From Planctomycetota bacterium (GTDB lineage: Bacteria > Planctomycetota > B15-G4 > SIAN01): DNA of 64,000 bases. The stretch is taken from positions 558,001-622,000 of the forward strand of contig JANQQL010000033.1 of assembly GCA_028289345.1 (NCBI GenBank). Reading direction: 5' to 3'. This document shows positions 53,266 through 61,340 of this stretch, in pieces. The first letter of the stretch is position 1; every line of letters begins with the position of its first letter. Under the pieces are notes generated by a model, which did no database searches, had not been told where the DNA came from, and saw only the letters and a list, made by a program, of their open reading frames with translations. Made by a program: the position numbers and the translations under genes.

Positions 53266-53631
53266 ATGGAACGGCAAGCGAACCATTGGAGCTGGGATCA
53301 ACTGGAGTCGGACCAACCTTTGGAGGGAATCACCCGTTGGCGTGTGTTGGGGGAAAAAGTGATGCTGTCACGAGTTGCCCTCGCCCAGGGCACCGTGGTT
53401 GCCAGTCATTCCCATGACAACGAACAGATGGCGTGCGTGGTGGAGGGCGCCGTTCGCTTTGGACTGGGTGACCCCGAATCCGACGGACACCACGAACTCG
53501 TGGTCCGAGCCGGAGAAGTGTTGCACCTGCCCTCCGGCATTCCCCACGCGGCGACCGCCTTGGAAGACTCGGTCGTCCTGGACGTGTTCGCGCCACCCAG
53601 CGAAACCACGGGCATCGACGAACAGGGCTGA
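53266..53631 (+). CDS. Cupin-domain protein
   Basis: 121 residues forming one small cupin barrel: motif 1 GTVVASHSHDNEQMACVVEG (two His and Glu as probable metal ligands), motif 2 GEVLHLPSGIPHAATAL with the third His. Such proteins bind a metal and act as isomerases, dioxygenases or sensors; function cannot be assigned. The ATG has GGAGGAGA upstream; the frame is open to 53185. The stop is followed at once by repeat copy 3. Confidence 0.88.
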   Translation: MERQANHWSWDQLESDQPLEGITRWRVLGEKVMLSRVALAQGTVVASHSHDNEQMACVVEGAVRFGLGDPESDGHHELVVRAGEVLHLPSGIPHAATALEDSVVLDVFAPPSETTGIDEQG

Positions 53632-53632
53632 G

Positions 53633-53775
53633 CCTAGCAGGCCGTGGAAAGAGTGTTTCGGCACCCGATCGGACCTTTTCGCCTCCGTCTTCGGATCCTC
53701 GACGAATCCCGCGATTCGCCGGCGGTTCGATTGCTCGGCGGAAACGAAAATCTCTCGATCGGCCATCCAAGGCCT
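53633..53775. repeat. Dispersed intergenic repeat, copy 3
   Basis: Starts with CCTAGCAGGCCGTGGA, identical to 3387-3402. It continues with a CTTTTCGCCTCCGTCTTCGG block, CCTCGACGAATCC, GCGATTCGCCGG and ACGAAAATCTCTCGATCGGC, the last also in copy 2. It begins two bases after the cupin stop and fills the gap to the convergent coiled-coil gene at 53805. Confidence 0.65.
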
Positions 53776-53804
53776 TGGACGAACACGACCGCCGAAGAAC
53801 CCGT

Positions 53805-53975
53805 TCAGCCTTCGGCGCGAAGCTTCTGCAGCTTCTCGTGCGCGCTGGCAAGCTCTTGCTCCAGGCGTGCGACTTCGCCTGGCTCCGACTGCTGCTTGGC
53901 GCCAGCGAGCTGTTTCTGAAGCTGCTGAATCTTCTGACTCAACACCTGGATCTGCTTCTTGGTCTTCTTGTTCAT
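53805..53975 (-). CDS. Small coiled-coil protein (56 residues)
   Basis: Starts at ATG 53975: MNKKTKKQIQVLSQKIQQLQ, then KQLAGAKQQSEPGEVARLEQ and ELASAHEKLQKLRAEG before TGA. Two heptad-patterned helices are joined by a Ser-Glu-Pro-Gly turn, giving a basic, Gln-rich antiparallel hairpin. Codon use and the clean helical pattern support a real gene although it is short. I recall near-identical small proteins as conserved in planctomycete genomes; that is from memory. A possible role is nucleic-acid or envelope association. The start lies about 155 bases downstream of the 54131 gene, beyond a perfect hairpin. Confidence 0.75.
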   Translation of the reverse strand: MNKKTKKQIQVLSQKIQQLQKQLAGAKQQSEPGEVARLEQELASAHEKLQKLRAEG

Positions 53976-54084
53976 GAAGGCTCACGAAGAGAGAGAAGCG
54001 CGAGACCAGGCATGCCATGGAGTCCCGCGGAATGGGTCGAAACTTCCGGCCTCCGACTCCCCCTACTCTAACCCATCTCTCTTC

Positions 54085-54116
54085 GAGCACTGCCGGTCCG
54101 AGAACCGGCAGTGCTC
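54085..54116 (-). terminator. Perfect 13-bp hairpin, probable terminator
   Basis: GAGCACTGCCGGT (54085-54097) pairs exactly with ACCGGCAGTGCTC (54104-54116) around a six-base loop. It lies just past the stop of the secreted coiled-coil gene (54131) on the minus strand. There is no T tract, so it may stabilise a 3' end or attenuate read-through into the small gene at 53975. Confidence 0.6.
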
Positions 54117-54130
54117 GCGGGCTGGCACCT

Positions 54131-54610
54131 TCAGTGAATCATGGACTTCTCGTCACGGGAGGTGCGTTTCTCCAGGAGTTCCCGCAGCCTCCGCATCTCT
54201 TCACGGAGGGCACGGACTTCGATGGTCAGCTCCTCCAGGGATTGCGGTTCCAGAGAAGAAGAGGGCGAGCTGGTGGTTCGGCGACGGCCGCCACGGCTGG
54301 GCCGATTCTGCGAGCGATCGTTCTTCGGGGACCTCGGCGAGGAATCGGATTCGCCCGCCGACTCGTCCGGCCCGGGGACCCAAGAACAGCTGTCGCCACT
54401 CACCCAAGCAACACTGTCTCCCGAGGTCGACGTCCATCGAGCAAGAAACGGGTGGGGGACCACTCCATCCCGCGAAGACGCCACGCGAATTCGGACCGAG
54501 CCCTTGCCCGCCTGCCGACACTCTTCGGTGGCGTCGTTTCCAGTCCAGGCCGCAGCCACGCTGGCACTGAGCAGCGTCATGATTCCTACCATTCCCACGA
54601 GGGCTTTCAT
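54131..54610 (-). CDS. Secreted hypothetical protein with C-terminal coiled coil, third gene of the BlaI/M56 operon
   Basis: 159 residues. Signal peptide MKALVGMVGIMTLLSASVAAA, then a short domain with two Cys pairs (EECRQAGKGSVRIRVASSRD and GDSCSWVPGPDES), a Ser/Pro/Arg linker and a coiled coil LEELTIEVRALREEMRRLRE. No family recognised. ATG 54610 overlaps the M56 stop (ATGA), so it is made together with the sensor and is a candidate effector or ligand-binding partner of that system. Confidence 0.75.
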   Translation of the reverse strand: MKALVGMVGIMTLLSASVAAAWTGNDATEECRQAGKGSVRIRVASSRDGVVPHPFLARWTSTSGDSVAWVSGDSCSWVPGPDESAGESDSSPRSPKNDRSQNRPSRGGRRRTTSSPSSSLEPQSLEELTIEVRALREEMRRLRELLEKRTSRDEKSMIH

Positions 54611-55998
54611 GGCGAGACTTCCTTTTCTTGATTGGGGGGAGCTTCCTGGACTTGCTGAGTTGTCCCGGTGGCCAGCCGAGAGCGCAGGTCCGAAGCAAAG
54701 ACGTGTAAGGAACGCTGCCGATCCCACAAGGAGTCCAGCATCTCGAGAAGTTCCGGCTCCTCCTCCGAGAGCTGATCTGCAAGATCGCGCAGCTCGATGA
54801 TTTCCTGTTTCAGGAGGTGCAACTCTTGAATGGTGGAACGCAGCCGTCGTCGCTGTGCCGCCACGTCTCTGGGTGTGCCCCCGCCGGGTGACAGGGGCTC
54901 GGCAACCACGGACACCGTGGGCAGCCACGCCAATCCAGAGGCGACCAAGAACCCGAGCCACCAGTACCGCTTGGGGGGGGAGCGCGACGGCTCGGTCGCG
55001 GGATCTCGCAGCAGGCGCCGAACGCGATGGCCAATCTCCGAGCGCGAGTGAGCCATCCCAGCGACCACCGCCGGCTTGGGACAGGAAGCCCAGGCAGACA
55101 CCTCGATGAGACAGGAGGCCAAATCTAGAGACTTCCCGGTCACCTTCGCCGCCCAGTCATCGCAGCAGCGCTCCGTGAGACTGTCGAGGCGCCGCAGAAC
55201 CAAGTGGGTGAGCGGCTGAATCATCGCCAGGCACCGAATCGGCAAGAACGCCAGCCACCACCAGCTGTCACGACGACGCAAGTGGGCCAACTCATGGGCC
55301 AGCATCGCCTCTTGTTGATCGAGGGTGAGACTTTTCAGGGCAAGGGGGGGCAGGCAGATCTCAGGGGTTCCCCAGTCGAAGCTGACGGGCAGGGACAGGT
55401 GGGGGGCGACGGAGATTCGAACTCCCTTGCGGATCCCTGCCTGGCGCTCCAAGCGCTGGAGCCGGTCATGCAGTGAACCCGCCAGCAGCTCGGTCCTCCC
55501 GCGCAACGAGCGGCGAGCGCGGCGAACCGCGACGACACCGGCACCAAGCCCCAAGATCGCACCACCCATCGCCAACGCCAGGAACACCGCCGCGGCAGGC
55601 TCGGGCAGCGGGATGCTCCAAGACGAAGAATCCGCGGCCCGACGACTGCTCCGCCGTGTCCCCTGCTCACTCGAGGAGCGCTCAACCGATGCTCTGGTGG
55701 CAGAGAATTCGGAAGGAATCGATCGGCACGGAGCAGAAGGCTCGGAGGCCGGCTCCAGACGGGCTCCTGGCAATCCGGCGGCCGGGATTGGCATCGGCCC
55801 GAGACTCTGGGTCGATCCACGCCAAGTCGCAAAACTCGCACTCAGCATGGCTGCAATCAGGACTCCCCGCCAAAGCACTTCTTCGTCCGCGGACTTCCAG
55901 TCGAACCAACGGGTCAAACCAGCGGCAGCGAGGATCATCACGCTGGAATGCAAGCAGTAGTGGCAGAGCCAGCTGACCACGTCGGTCGCCTCAATCAT
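54607..55998 (-). CDS. M56/BlaR1-type membrane metalloprotease sensor
   Basis: 463 residues. Membrane segments near 13-30, 40-60 and 130-155 (AVFLALAMGGAILGLGAGVV) flank a cytoplasmic-type zinc protease domain with HELAHLRRRD (H about 238) and the downstream LTERCCDDWAAKVTG. A helix follows around 330-350, then a short periplasmic tail with a coiled coil (LHLLKQEIIELRDLADQL). In BlaR1/MecR1 the sensor domain binds a beta-lactam and the protease then inactivates the BlaI repressor; here no penicillin-binding C-terminal domain is present, so the signal differs. Overlaps the repressor gene by 8 bases. Confidence 0.88.
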   Translation of the reverse strand: MIEATDVVSWLCHYCLHSSVMILAAAGLTRWFDWKSADEEVLWRGVLIAAMLSASFATWRGSTQSLGPMPIPAAGLPGARLEPASEPSAPCRSIPSEFSATRASVERSSSEQGTRRSSRRAADSSSWSIPLPEPAAAVFLALAMGGAILGLGAGVVAVRRARRSLRGRTELLAGSLHDRLQRLERQAGIRKGVRISVAPHLSLPVSFDWGTPEICLPPLALKSLTLDQQEAMLAHELAHLRRRDSWWWLAFLPIRCLAMIQPLTHLVLRRLDSLTERCCDDWAAKVTGKSLDLASCLIEVSAWASCPKPAVVAGMAHSRSEIGHRVRRLLRDPATEPSRSPPKRYWWLGFLVASGLAWLPTVSVVAEPLSPGGGTPRDVAAQRRRLRSTIQELHLLKQEIIELRDLADQLSEEEPELLEMLDSLWDRQRSLHVFASDLRSRLATGTTQQVQEAPPNQEKEVSP

Positions 55999-56380
55999 CC
56001 GAACGCTCCGCCTGGCGGCGACTGATCTCGTCCTTCAGCTGTTCGAGCTCATCCTGTGGCAGGTCCACCTTGCGCACGAGATGGTTCAGCAACGCGCTCG
56101 AGTTCCCGAGGAACACCCGATCGATGAGCTCCTTCACCAGCCGAGTCTGGGTCTCGTCCTCCGGCGCCACCGCCCGATAGATGAACTTGCGGCCTTCCGT
56201 GTCGTGGGTAACGGCGCCCCGCTTCTCCAGATTCGCCAGGGTCGTCGCCACGGTCGTGAAGGCAAGATCCCGAGTCTCTCGCAACTCCTCGTGGACCTCC
56301 GCGGCAGAGGCCTGGGAGCGTCTCCACAACACTCGGAGGATGGCGAGCTGTAGTTCTCCCAGCTGATCTCGTTGTCCCAT
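55991..56380 (-). CDS. BlaI/MecI/CopY-family transcriptional repressor
   Basis: 129 residues. Winged HTH of the Penicillinase_R family: LGELQLAILRVLWRRSQASA, AFTTVATTLANLEKRGAVTH and FIYRAVAPEDE, then a C-terminal dimerisation helix. ATG 56380 opens MGQRDQLGELQ; the frame open to 56413 is not needed. It probably binds the palindrome at 56421-56440 and represses its own operon until the M56 protease is triggered. Confidence 0.92.
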   Translation of the reverse strand: MGQRDQLGELQLAILRVLWRRSQASAAEVHEELRETRDLAFTTVATTLANLEKRGAVTHDTEGRKFIYRAVAPEDETQTRLVKELIDRVFLGNSSALLNHLVRKVDLPQDELEQLKDEISRRQAERSDD

Positions 56381-56420
56381 GAGTTCGTTCCTTGGAAGAG
56401 CGCGCGACTCCAAATACTAG

Positions 56421-56440
56421 ATGCTTAGTACTATAAGCAT
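56421..56440. promoter_or_regulatory. Palindromic operator of the BlaI-type operon
   Basis: ATGCTTAGTACTATAAGCAT: the outer arms ATGCTTA and TAAGCAT are exact inverted repeats around GTACTA, and the inner TAGTACTA is itself palindromic. It lies 41 bases upstream of the repressor start in a short AT-rich stretch. BlaI-type operators are TACxxxGTA-like dyads, so the fit is good but unproven. Confidence 0.7.
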
Positions 56441-56500
56441 AGATGTCGGTTCGAAGAAAAAGCTCCGGACTGCAGGAAAACAGCCGAGCGCTTTTCGCAC

Positions 56501-56532
56501 AAAAAAAGCCCGGAGCCGTTTGGCTCCGGGCT
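56501..56532 (-). terminator. Rho-independent terminator of the TRL-like lipoprotein gene
   Basis: On the minus strand AGCCCGGAGCC (56532-56522) and GGCTCCGGGCT (56517-56507) form an 11-bp stem with a four-base loop, followed by a seven-T run (56507-56501). It begins about 46 bases after the lipoprotein stop at 56578. Confidence 0.88.
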
Positions 56533-56577
56533 CGTGTCTCGCTCCGAGGAGCGAGTCGACTGCTTTGATCGGCGGGC

Positions 56578-56976
56578 TCACTTGTACTTGTAGGCGGTCC
56601 CGCTGAGGGTCGTCACGACCTTGTTGTAAGCGCCGAAGACGTAGGCCTGGATCTGGGTGTCGATGGTCACGTTCATGATGCCATCGGCGCCCTTGGCGCG
56701 AGCCGCTTCCAGGAGCTTGCCGTAGCCAGAGTCACCCTGACCGATGATGCCGACGATCGTGAAGGATTCGGCGGTGGCGCTGACGGCACCGATGATCTCG
56801 ATGTCATCGCGACCGATCTCGATCTCGTGGTTGGTGCTCGGGTTGAGAGCGCTCGGATAATTGATGTCCGTGACGATGCTTCCCGGCAGCGAGCCACCGG
56901 AGAACGTGGTGGAGCCGATGCAGCCGGTGAGCCCGATCAGGCCCAGCAGCGCAATGGCAGTAAAGAGCTTCGACAT
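56578..56976 (-). CDS. TRL-like lipoprotein
   Basis: 132 residues from ATG 56976, with a strong GAGGAGG ribosome site. Lipobox LGLIGLTGC (Cys about 19) follows a short leader. The mature part has SIVTDINYPSAL, IVGIIGQGDSGYGKLLEAAR, GADGIMNVTIDTQIQAYVFG and a final TTLSGTAYKY. This layout, two halves around a GD(S/A)xxxAA(R/K)xxG segment ending in a V(x)G strand, matches TRL-type small lipoproteins as I recall them. Function unknown. Transcribed alone, with a strong terminator downstream. Confidence 0.7.
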   Translation of the reverse strand: MSKLFTAIALLGLIGLTGCIGSTTFSGGSLPGSIVTDINYPSALNPSTNHEIEIGRDDIEIIGAVSATAESFTIVGIIGQGDSGYGKLLEAARAKGADGIMNVTIDTQIQAYVFGAYNKVVTTLSGTAYKYK

Positions 56977-57459
56977 TCCTAACCTCCTCAAGAACCGAAA
57001 CATTCGCACATCGGTCGCGGCTCGTGGACCGGTTCGATGTCCCGTCCGCCGGAGATGCGTTTCAAAAATTCCCTGGCTGATTGCAAACAGTTTTTTGAAA
57101 AAACTGGACTTACGACCGTTTGAACAGTTGTCTCGAGGCTCGTCATGGCGCGAAGAGAGGTGCGCTCGCGGCGATGGAAACGTGAGCGATTCACTGAACA
57201 AGGATGGAAGAAAACTGAACAGAACCGCTACACAATCGGTTTACAACATGTGCATAACTACCTCATAACACCTGTTGATAACCATCGAAGTGATGTCGAC
57301 ATCAGAGACGCGAACACCCTGCAAGTTCCTGCCAAGAGAACCATCAACCGTTTCTCCTCGCTGCCTGCGGCCAGTCCCAGGATTCCCAGATTTCCAGAGC
57401 AATTGCACCGGTCTTGAAGTTCTAAAACCGCCCACAAATCCGTCGCGTAAGGACCACCG
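56977..57459. other. 483-base AT-richer divergent region with palindrome and DnaA-box-like sites
   Basis: No gene supported. It separates the TRL-like gene (minus) from the first PQQ-like gene (plus). It contains the palindrome CAGTTTTTTGAAAAAACTG (57089-57107), a TTATGCACA DnaA-box match on the minus strand (57257-57249) and a TTATCAACA near-match (57281-57273). It is clearly richer in A and T than its surroundings. Promoters for both flanking genes must lie here, but no clean -35/-10 pair stands out. Confidence 0.5.
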
Positions 57460-58779
57460 ATGACCATCCTCCCCGGCCTCGTCGCCTGCTTATCATTCCT
57501 CAATGCAGGGACCGACTGGCCCTCCTTTCGAGGCGCGTTCGCCTCCGGAGTTTCGGAAGGGCACCCGCTTCCGACCCAGTGGGACATCGACGCCGGAGAG
57601 GGGCTTCGTTGGCGGACGGAGATCCCGGGGCTCGGCCATTCCAGCCCCGTGATCGTCGGCGACCGAATCTTCGTGACGACGGCAGAAGCGGAGAAAGAGG
57701 CGATTCTCAAAATCGGCCTCTACGGCAGTGGAGACCCGGTGGCGGACGAAGGATCCCAGGCATTTCTGGTTCTCTGCATCGACAAGCACAGCGGCGAAAT
57801 TCTTTGGGAAGAACTGGCTCACGAAGGAGTCGCCAAGATTCGCCGACACCCCAAGGCCAGCCACGCGAGTTCGACCCCGGCCGCGGACCAAGAACGAGTC
57901 ATTGCCTTCTTCGGATCCGAAGGGCTGTACTGCTACGACCACGACGGGGCGCTGCTGTGGAAGAAGGACTTCGGCGTCTTGGATTGCGGCGCTCCCGACG
58001 TTCCGGATCTGCAATGGGGCTTTGCCAGTTCTCCCGTGCTGCATGAAGGAAAGGTCTACGTCCAGTGCGACGTACAAGACCAATCTTTCGTCGCAGCACT
58101 CGATGCCGAGACCGGCGAAGAGCTCTGGCGGACGTTGCGAGACGAAGGGCCAACCTGGGGCAGTCCGGCAGTCGTCCACTCCGAGCAAACTGCACAGCTG
58201 GTCCTCAACGGCTACCGCCACATCGGCGGCTACGACCTGGAAAGCGGCGAAGAACGCTGGAAGCTGGTGGGTGGCGGAGACGTTCCGGTCCCGACACCGG
58301 TCTTCAGCGACGGCCTGATCTTCATCACCAACGCACACGGCAAATTGGCCCCAATCTACGCCATTCGGCCGCAGGCCAAGGGACAACTGACCATGAGCGA
58401 CGAAGACCCGTTCCTTGCTTGGAGCTATCCGCGTCGCGGTAACTATATGCAGACCCCACTGGTCTATCAGGGCAACCTGTACTGCTGCAGCGATGGGGGA
58501 GTTCTCGCCTGCTACGAAGCCTCCACTGGACGAGAGCTCTCGCGACAGCGGATTGGGGACGGCACGGCGGGCTACTCGGCCTCGCTGGTTGCCGGCGACG
58601 GCAAGCTCTACCTCACCAGCGAAGAGGGCTCGGTCACGGTGCTGGGTGCCGGCGCCGCGTTGGAGCGTCTGGCTGACAACGACCTGCTCGACTCCTGCAT
58701 GGCCACGCCGGCCATCTCGGAAGGCGCTCTCTATTTCCGAACCCGCCACCAGCTGGTCGCGATTGGCGAGGATTCCTGA
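57460..58779 (+). CDS. PQQ-like beta-propeller protein 1
   Basis: 439 residues. Probable short signal (MTILPGLVACLSFLNAG) before DWPSFRGAFASGVSEG, the WPxFRG opening typical of secreted planctomycete propellers. About seven PQQ-like blades follow, for example FLVLCIDKHSGEILWEELA, LYCYDHDGALLWKKDFG, FVAALDAETGEELWRTL and VLACYEASTGRELSRQRIG. These bind surfaces or partner proteins; enzymatic PQQ residues are not evident. First of three propeller genes, separated from the next by 275 bases, so it may have its own promoter. Confidence 0.87.
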   Translation: MTILPGLVACLSFLNAGTDWPSFRGAFASGVSEGHPLPTQWDIDAGEGLRWRTEIPGLGHSSPVIVGDRIFVTTAEAEKEAILKIGLYGSGDPVADEGSQAFLVLCIDKHSGEILWEELAHEGVAKIRRHPKASHASSTPAADQERVIAFFGSEGLYCYDHDGALLWKKDFGVLDCGAPDVPDLQWGFASSPVLHEGKVYVQCDVQDQSFVAALDAETGEELWRTLRDEGPTWGSPAVVHSEQTAQLVLNGYRHIGGYDLESGEERWKLVGGGDVPVPTPVFSDGLIFITNAHGKLAPIYAIRPQAKGQLTMSDEDPFLAWSYPRRGNYMQTPLVYQGNLYCCSDGGVLACYEASTGRELSRQRIGDGTAGYSASLVAGDGKLYLTSEEGSVTVLGAGAALERLADNDLLDSCMATPAISEGALYFRTRHQLVAIGEDS

Positions 58780-59054
58780 ATCAACCTCGACCCGCGCCCG
58801 TCCCGGCGTCGCCTCGCCTGCCCCCGGACGGGAACTCGAAGACCACCTTTTTTCTCCGCCATGTGGCCTCGATTGGCGTAGAGATTGCAATTCGCGGGGG
58901 ACGACGCGGGAACCTTCTCGCCTCAATCTGCTCCTTGTCGCACGGAGCCAGGGGACTCGACCGTAAGATCCTCGGTTTCTCAGCGGCTGGAAAACTCATT
59001 CCCCTGGCACCCGCTAACAACGCTGTTTCCGAATACTGACTCGAGGAGGAAGAA

Positions 59055-61340
59055 TTGAATCCGCTCCGGACCTTTGCGTTCGCTTTGCTCGGCACTTTTG
59101 CCGCGGCTGCGTCCGTGACTTGCGCCGCATCTCGAGATGCGGGAACCGAGAAAGGCTCCTCGGACACCCCTCGAGAGGGTTGGCTGAGCTGGCGGGGACC
59201 TGCGCAAAACGGCACGTCTCCGGAAACTGACCTGCCGGAAAAGGTGGAGGTCGGAGGTCTGCTTCACCGCTGGAGTTACCCGCTCCAGGGACGCGGCACT
59301 CCCGTCGCGTCCGGCGGGCGCCTCTTCGTGTTCGGTTACGAGGGCGAAGGCGCGGATCTCCAAGAAGTCCTCGCATGCCTGGATGCGGCCACCGGGGAAC
59401 TCCAATGGGAGCATCGCTTCAACGACTTCCTCTCCGACCTCATCTACAACCGCTACAGCATCTCGAGTCCGACCATCGACCCGGAAACGGGCAACGTGTT
59501 CGTCGCCACCGCACCGGGCCTGCTCAACTGCTTCACCGCGGACGGTCAACTGGTTTGGCAAGTGTCGATGATGGAAGAGCTTGGCCGTCTCACGTTCCCC
59601 AACGGGCGAACCGGCTCGGTGGTGGTCGACGATGATCTGGTGATCATGCACATCGTCAACGCCCACTGGGGCAAGGTCGAGGGGCCCGCCAAGGATCGCT
59701 TCTACGCGTTCGAGAAGGACACCGGTCGCTGCGTTTGGGGCTCGACTCCTGGACCGACGCCGAAAGACAATCCTTACTCCTATCCGGTCCTCGACTGGCA
59801 AGACGGACAACGGGTGCTGTACGCGGGCACGGGTTGTGGTCACATCGTCTGTCTGAATGCCCGCACCGGCAAGCCGCTGTGGCGTTTCCCCTTGGCAACC
59901 GGCGGAGTGAACTCGTCGACTCTCCGTTACAAGGACACGGTGATCGCCCTGCATGACCGCGAGAACTTGGATGGCTCCACGATCGGACGAATGGTCGCGG
60001 TGGAGGTCGGCGCCACTCCCAAGCCCGGCGAGCCGGGACCGGTGGTGCTCCCGGCCGCGGCGGAAAAGTGGCGCAATGACCTCGGCGCGTTTACCAGCTC
60101 TCCGGTCCTGGTTGGAGATCGGGTGTATCAAACCGATCAGCACGGCGAACTAGCTTGCGTAAACGCGGACACCGGCGAAGTCCTGTGGCATCACAAACTG
60201 GCACCGGACCAAATCCACGCCTCCCCGGTGTACGGAGACGGCAAGCTGTACGTCCCGATGAACAACGGCTCGTTTCACATCGTTCGGCCGGAAGAAGAAG
60301 GCGCCGAAGTCCTGTGCAGTGTGCAGCTCGAAGGCAATGGACTCGGGGCGCCGGCCATCTATCGAGGCAACGTCTACGTCCACACCACCGCCAAGCTGTA
60401 CTGCTTTGGCTCCGGCTCGGGGGAGTCGCATCCGTGGCCGGAACGACCCGCGGCTCCACCCGCCGGAGAAGCCGCTCAGCTCCAGGTCGTCCCCGCGGAC
60501 ATGCTGGTCACGGCTGGCGAAACCTTGCCACTCTCGCTGCGCTTCCTGGACGCCAACGGACAGCTGGTCCGAGAAACCGAGGGACGCGGGGAGATCCAGG
60601 TGAAGGGAAAGATGTCTCTGAGCCTGACCGACAATGGCCAGCTCCAAGTTGCCTCCGACACCGCGCTCGGTTCCGGAGTCTTGAGCGTGACCGCGGACGG
60701 TCTCACCGGCACCAGTCGGGTGCGAGTGGTGGCAGCGAACGCCTTCGACGAAGACTTCGAGAGCATCGAACTCAACAAAAAGCGCCCGGACGGAACCCCG
60801 GTCGCCATGGCCCCGAGCCAATGGATCGGCGTCCACCCCAAGTGGGAGGTGATCGAACTGGAAGGCAACCAAGTGTTGGTCAAAACCTTGACCAACAACT
60901 TGTTCCAGCGGGCCCAGGGCTTCCTCGGCCGCGAAGACATGTCCGGCTACACCATGAGCATGGACATCATGACCGACGGCAATCGGCGCACCATGTCGAG
61001 CGCCGGCGTCGTTCACCAGCGCTACGTGATTCAGCTCAAGGGCAACTACCAGACCCTGGAGATCGTTTCGAACGCGGAGCGCATCAAGGATTCGGTGCCG
61101 TTCCGCTGGAAGCCGGATGTTTGGTACACCCTGAAGACCCGGGTGGACGTCGCCGCCGACGGCTCCGGCGTGGTTCGCGCCAAGGCTTGGAAGCGCGACG
61201 AAGCAGAACCCGAAGCATGGACCCTCGAGATGCCGCACAAGCACGCCCACGCATCGGGCGCTCCTGGCTTGTTCGGCTTTGCTCCTCAAAACCGTTTTCC
61301 CGTCTACGTCGACAACATTCGAGTGATTCCCCATGAATGA
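59055..61340 (+). CDS. PQQ-like beta-propeller protein 2 with C-terminal beta-sandwich
   Basis: 761 residues from TTG 59055, which has GAGGAGGA immediately upstream and gives a signal peptide (NPLRTFAFALLGTFAAAASV). Residues about 40-450 are PQQ-like blades (VLACLDAATGELQWEHRFN, IVCLNARTGKPLWRFPLA, ELACVNADTGEVLWHHKLA). Around 475-560 lies an Ig-like segment (VTAGETLPLSLRFLDANGQL). The C-terminal about 190 residues (FDEDFESIELNKKRPDG... to IRVIPHE) look like a laminin-G/3-keto-glycoside-hydrolase-like sandwich, suggesting glycan binding. Overlaps the next gene by 8 bases. Confidence 0.85.
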   Translation: MNPLRTFAFALLGTFAAAASVTCAASRDAGTEKGSSDTPREGWLSWRGPAQNGTSPETDLPEKVEVGGLLHRWSYPLQGRGTPVASGGRLFVFGYEGEGADLQEVLACLDAATGELQWEHRFNDFLSDLIYNRYSISSPTIDPETGNVFVATAPGLLNCFTADGQLVWQVSMMEELGRLTFPNGRTGSVVVDDDLVIMHIVNAHWGKVEGPAKDRFYAFEKDTGRCVWGSTPGPTPKDNPYSYPVLDWQDGQRVLYAGTGCGHIVCLNARTGKPLWRFPLATGGVNSSTLRYKDTVIALHDRENLDGSTIGRMVAVEVGATPKPGEPGPVVLPAAAEKWRNDLGAFTSSPVLVGDRVYQTDQHGELACVNADTGEVLWHHKLAPDQIHASPVYGDGKLYVPMNNGSFHIVRPEEEGAEVLCSVQLEGNGLGAPAIYRGNVYVHTTAKLYCFGSGSGESHPWPERPAAPPAGEAAQLQVVPADMLVTAGETLPLSLRFLDANGQLVRETEGRGEIQVKGKMSLSLTDNGQLQVASDTALGSGVLSVTADGLTGTSRVRVVAANAFDEDFESIELNKKRPDGTPVAMAPSQWIGVHPKWEVIELEGNQVLVKTLTNNLFQRAQGFLGREDMSGYTMSMDIMTDGNRRTMSSAGVVHQRYVIQLKGNYQTLEIVSNAERIKDSVPFRWKPDVWYTLKTRVDVAADGSGVVRAKAWKRDEAEPEAWTLEMPHKHAHASGAPGLFGFAPQNRFPVYVDNIRVIPHE

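Noticed and set aside
3392..53775. Complete insertion sequence or prophage
   Set aside because: No transposase, integrase or phage structural gene is present; the repeats are short and non-autonomous.
54973..54980. Eight-G tract in the M56 gene as a phase-variation switch
   Set aside because: Similar G runs occur within carA near 43216 and in lipoprotein B near 22046, so such tracts seem common here; no repeat-length evidence is available from one sequence.
56977..57459. Chromosomal origin of replication
   Set aside because: Only one exact and one near DnaA box, no dnaA/dnaN/gidA-type neighbours and no clear unwinding array.
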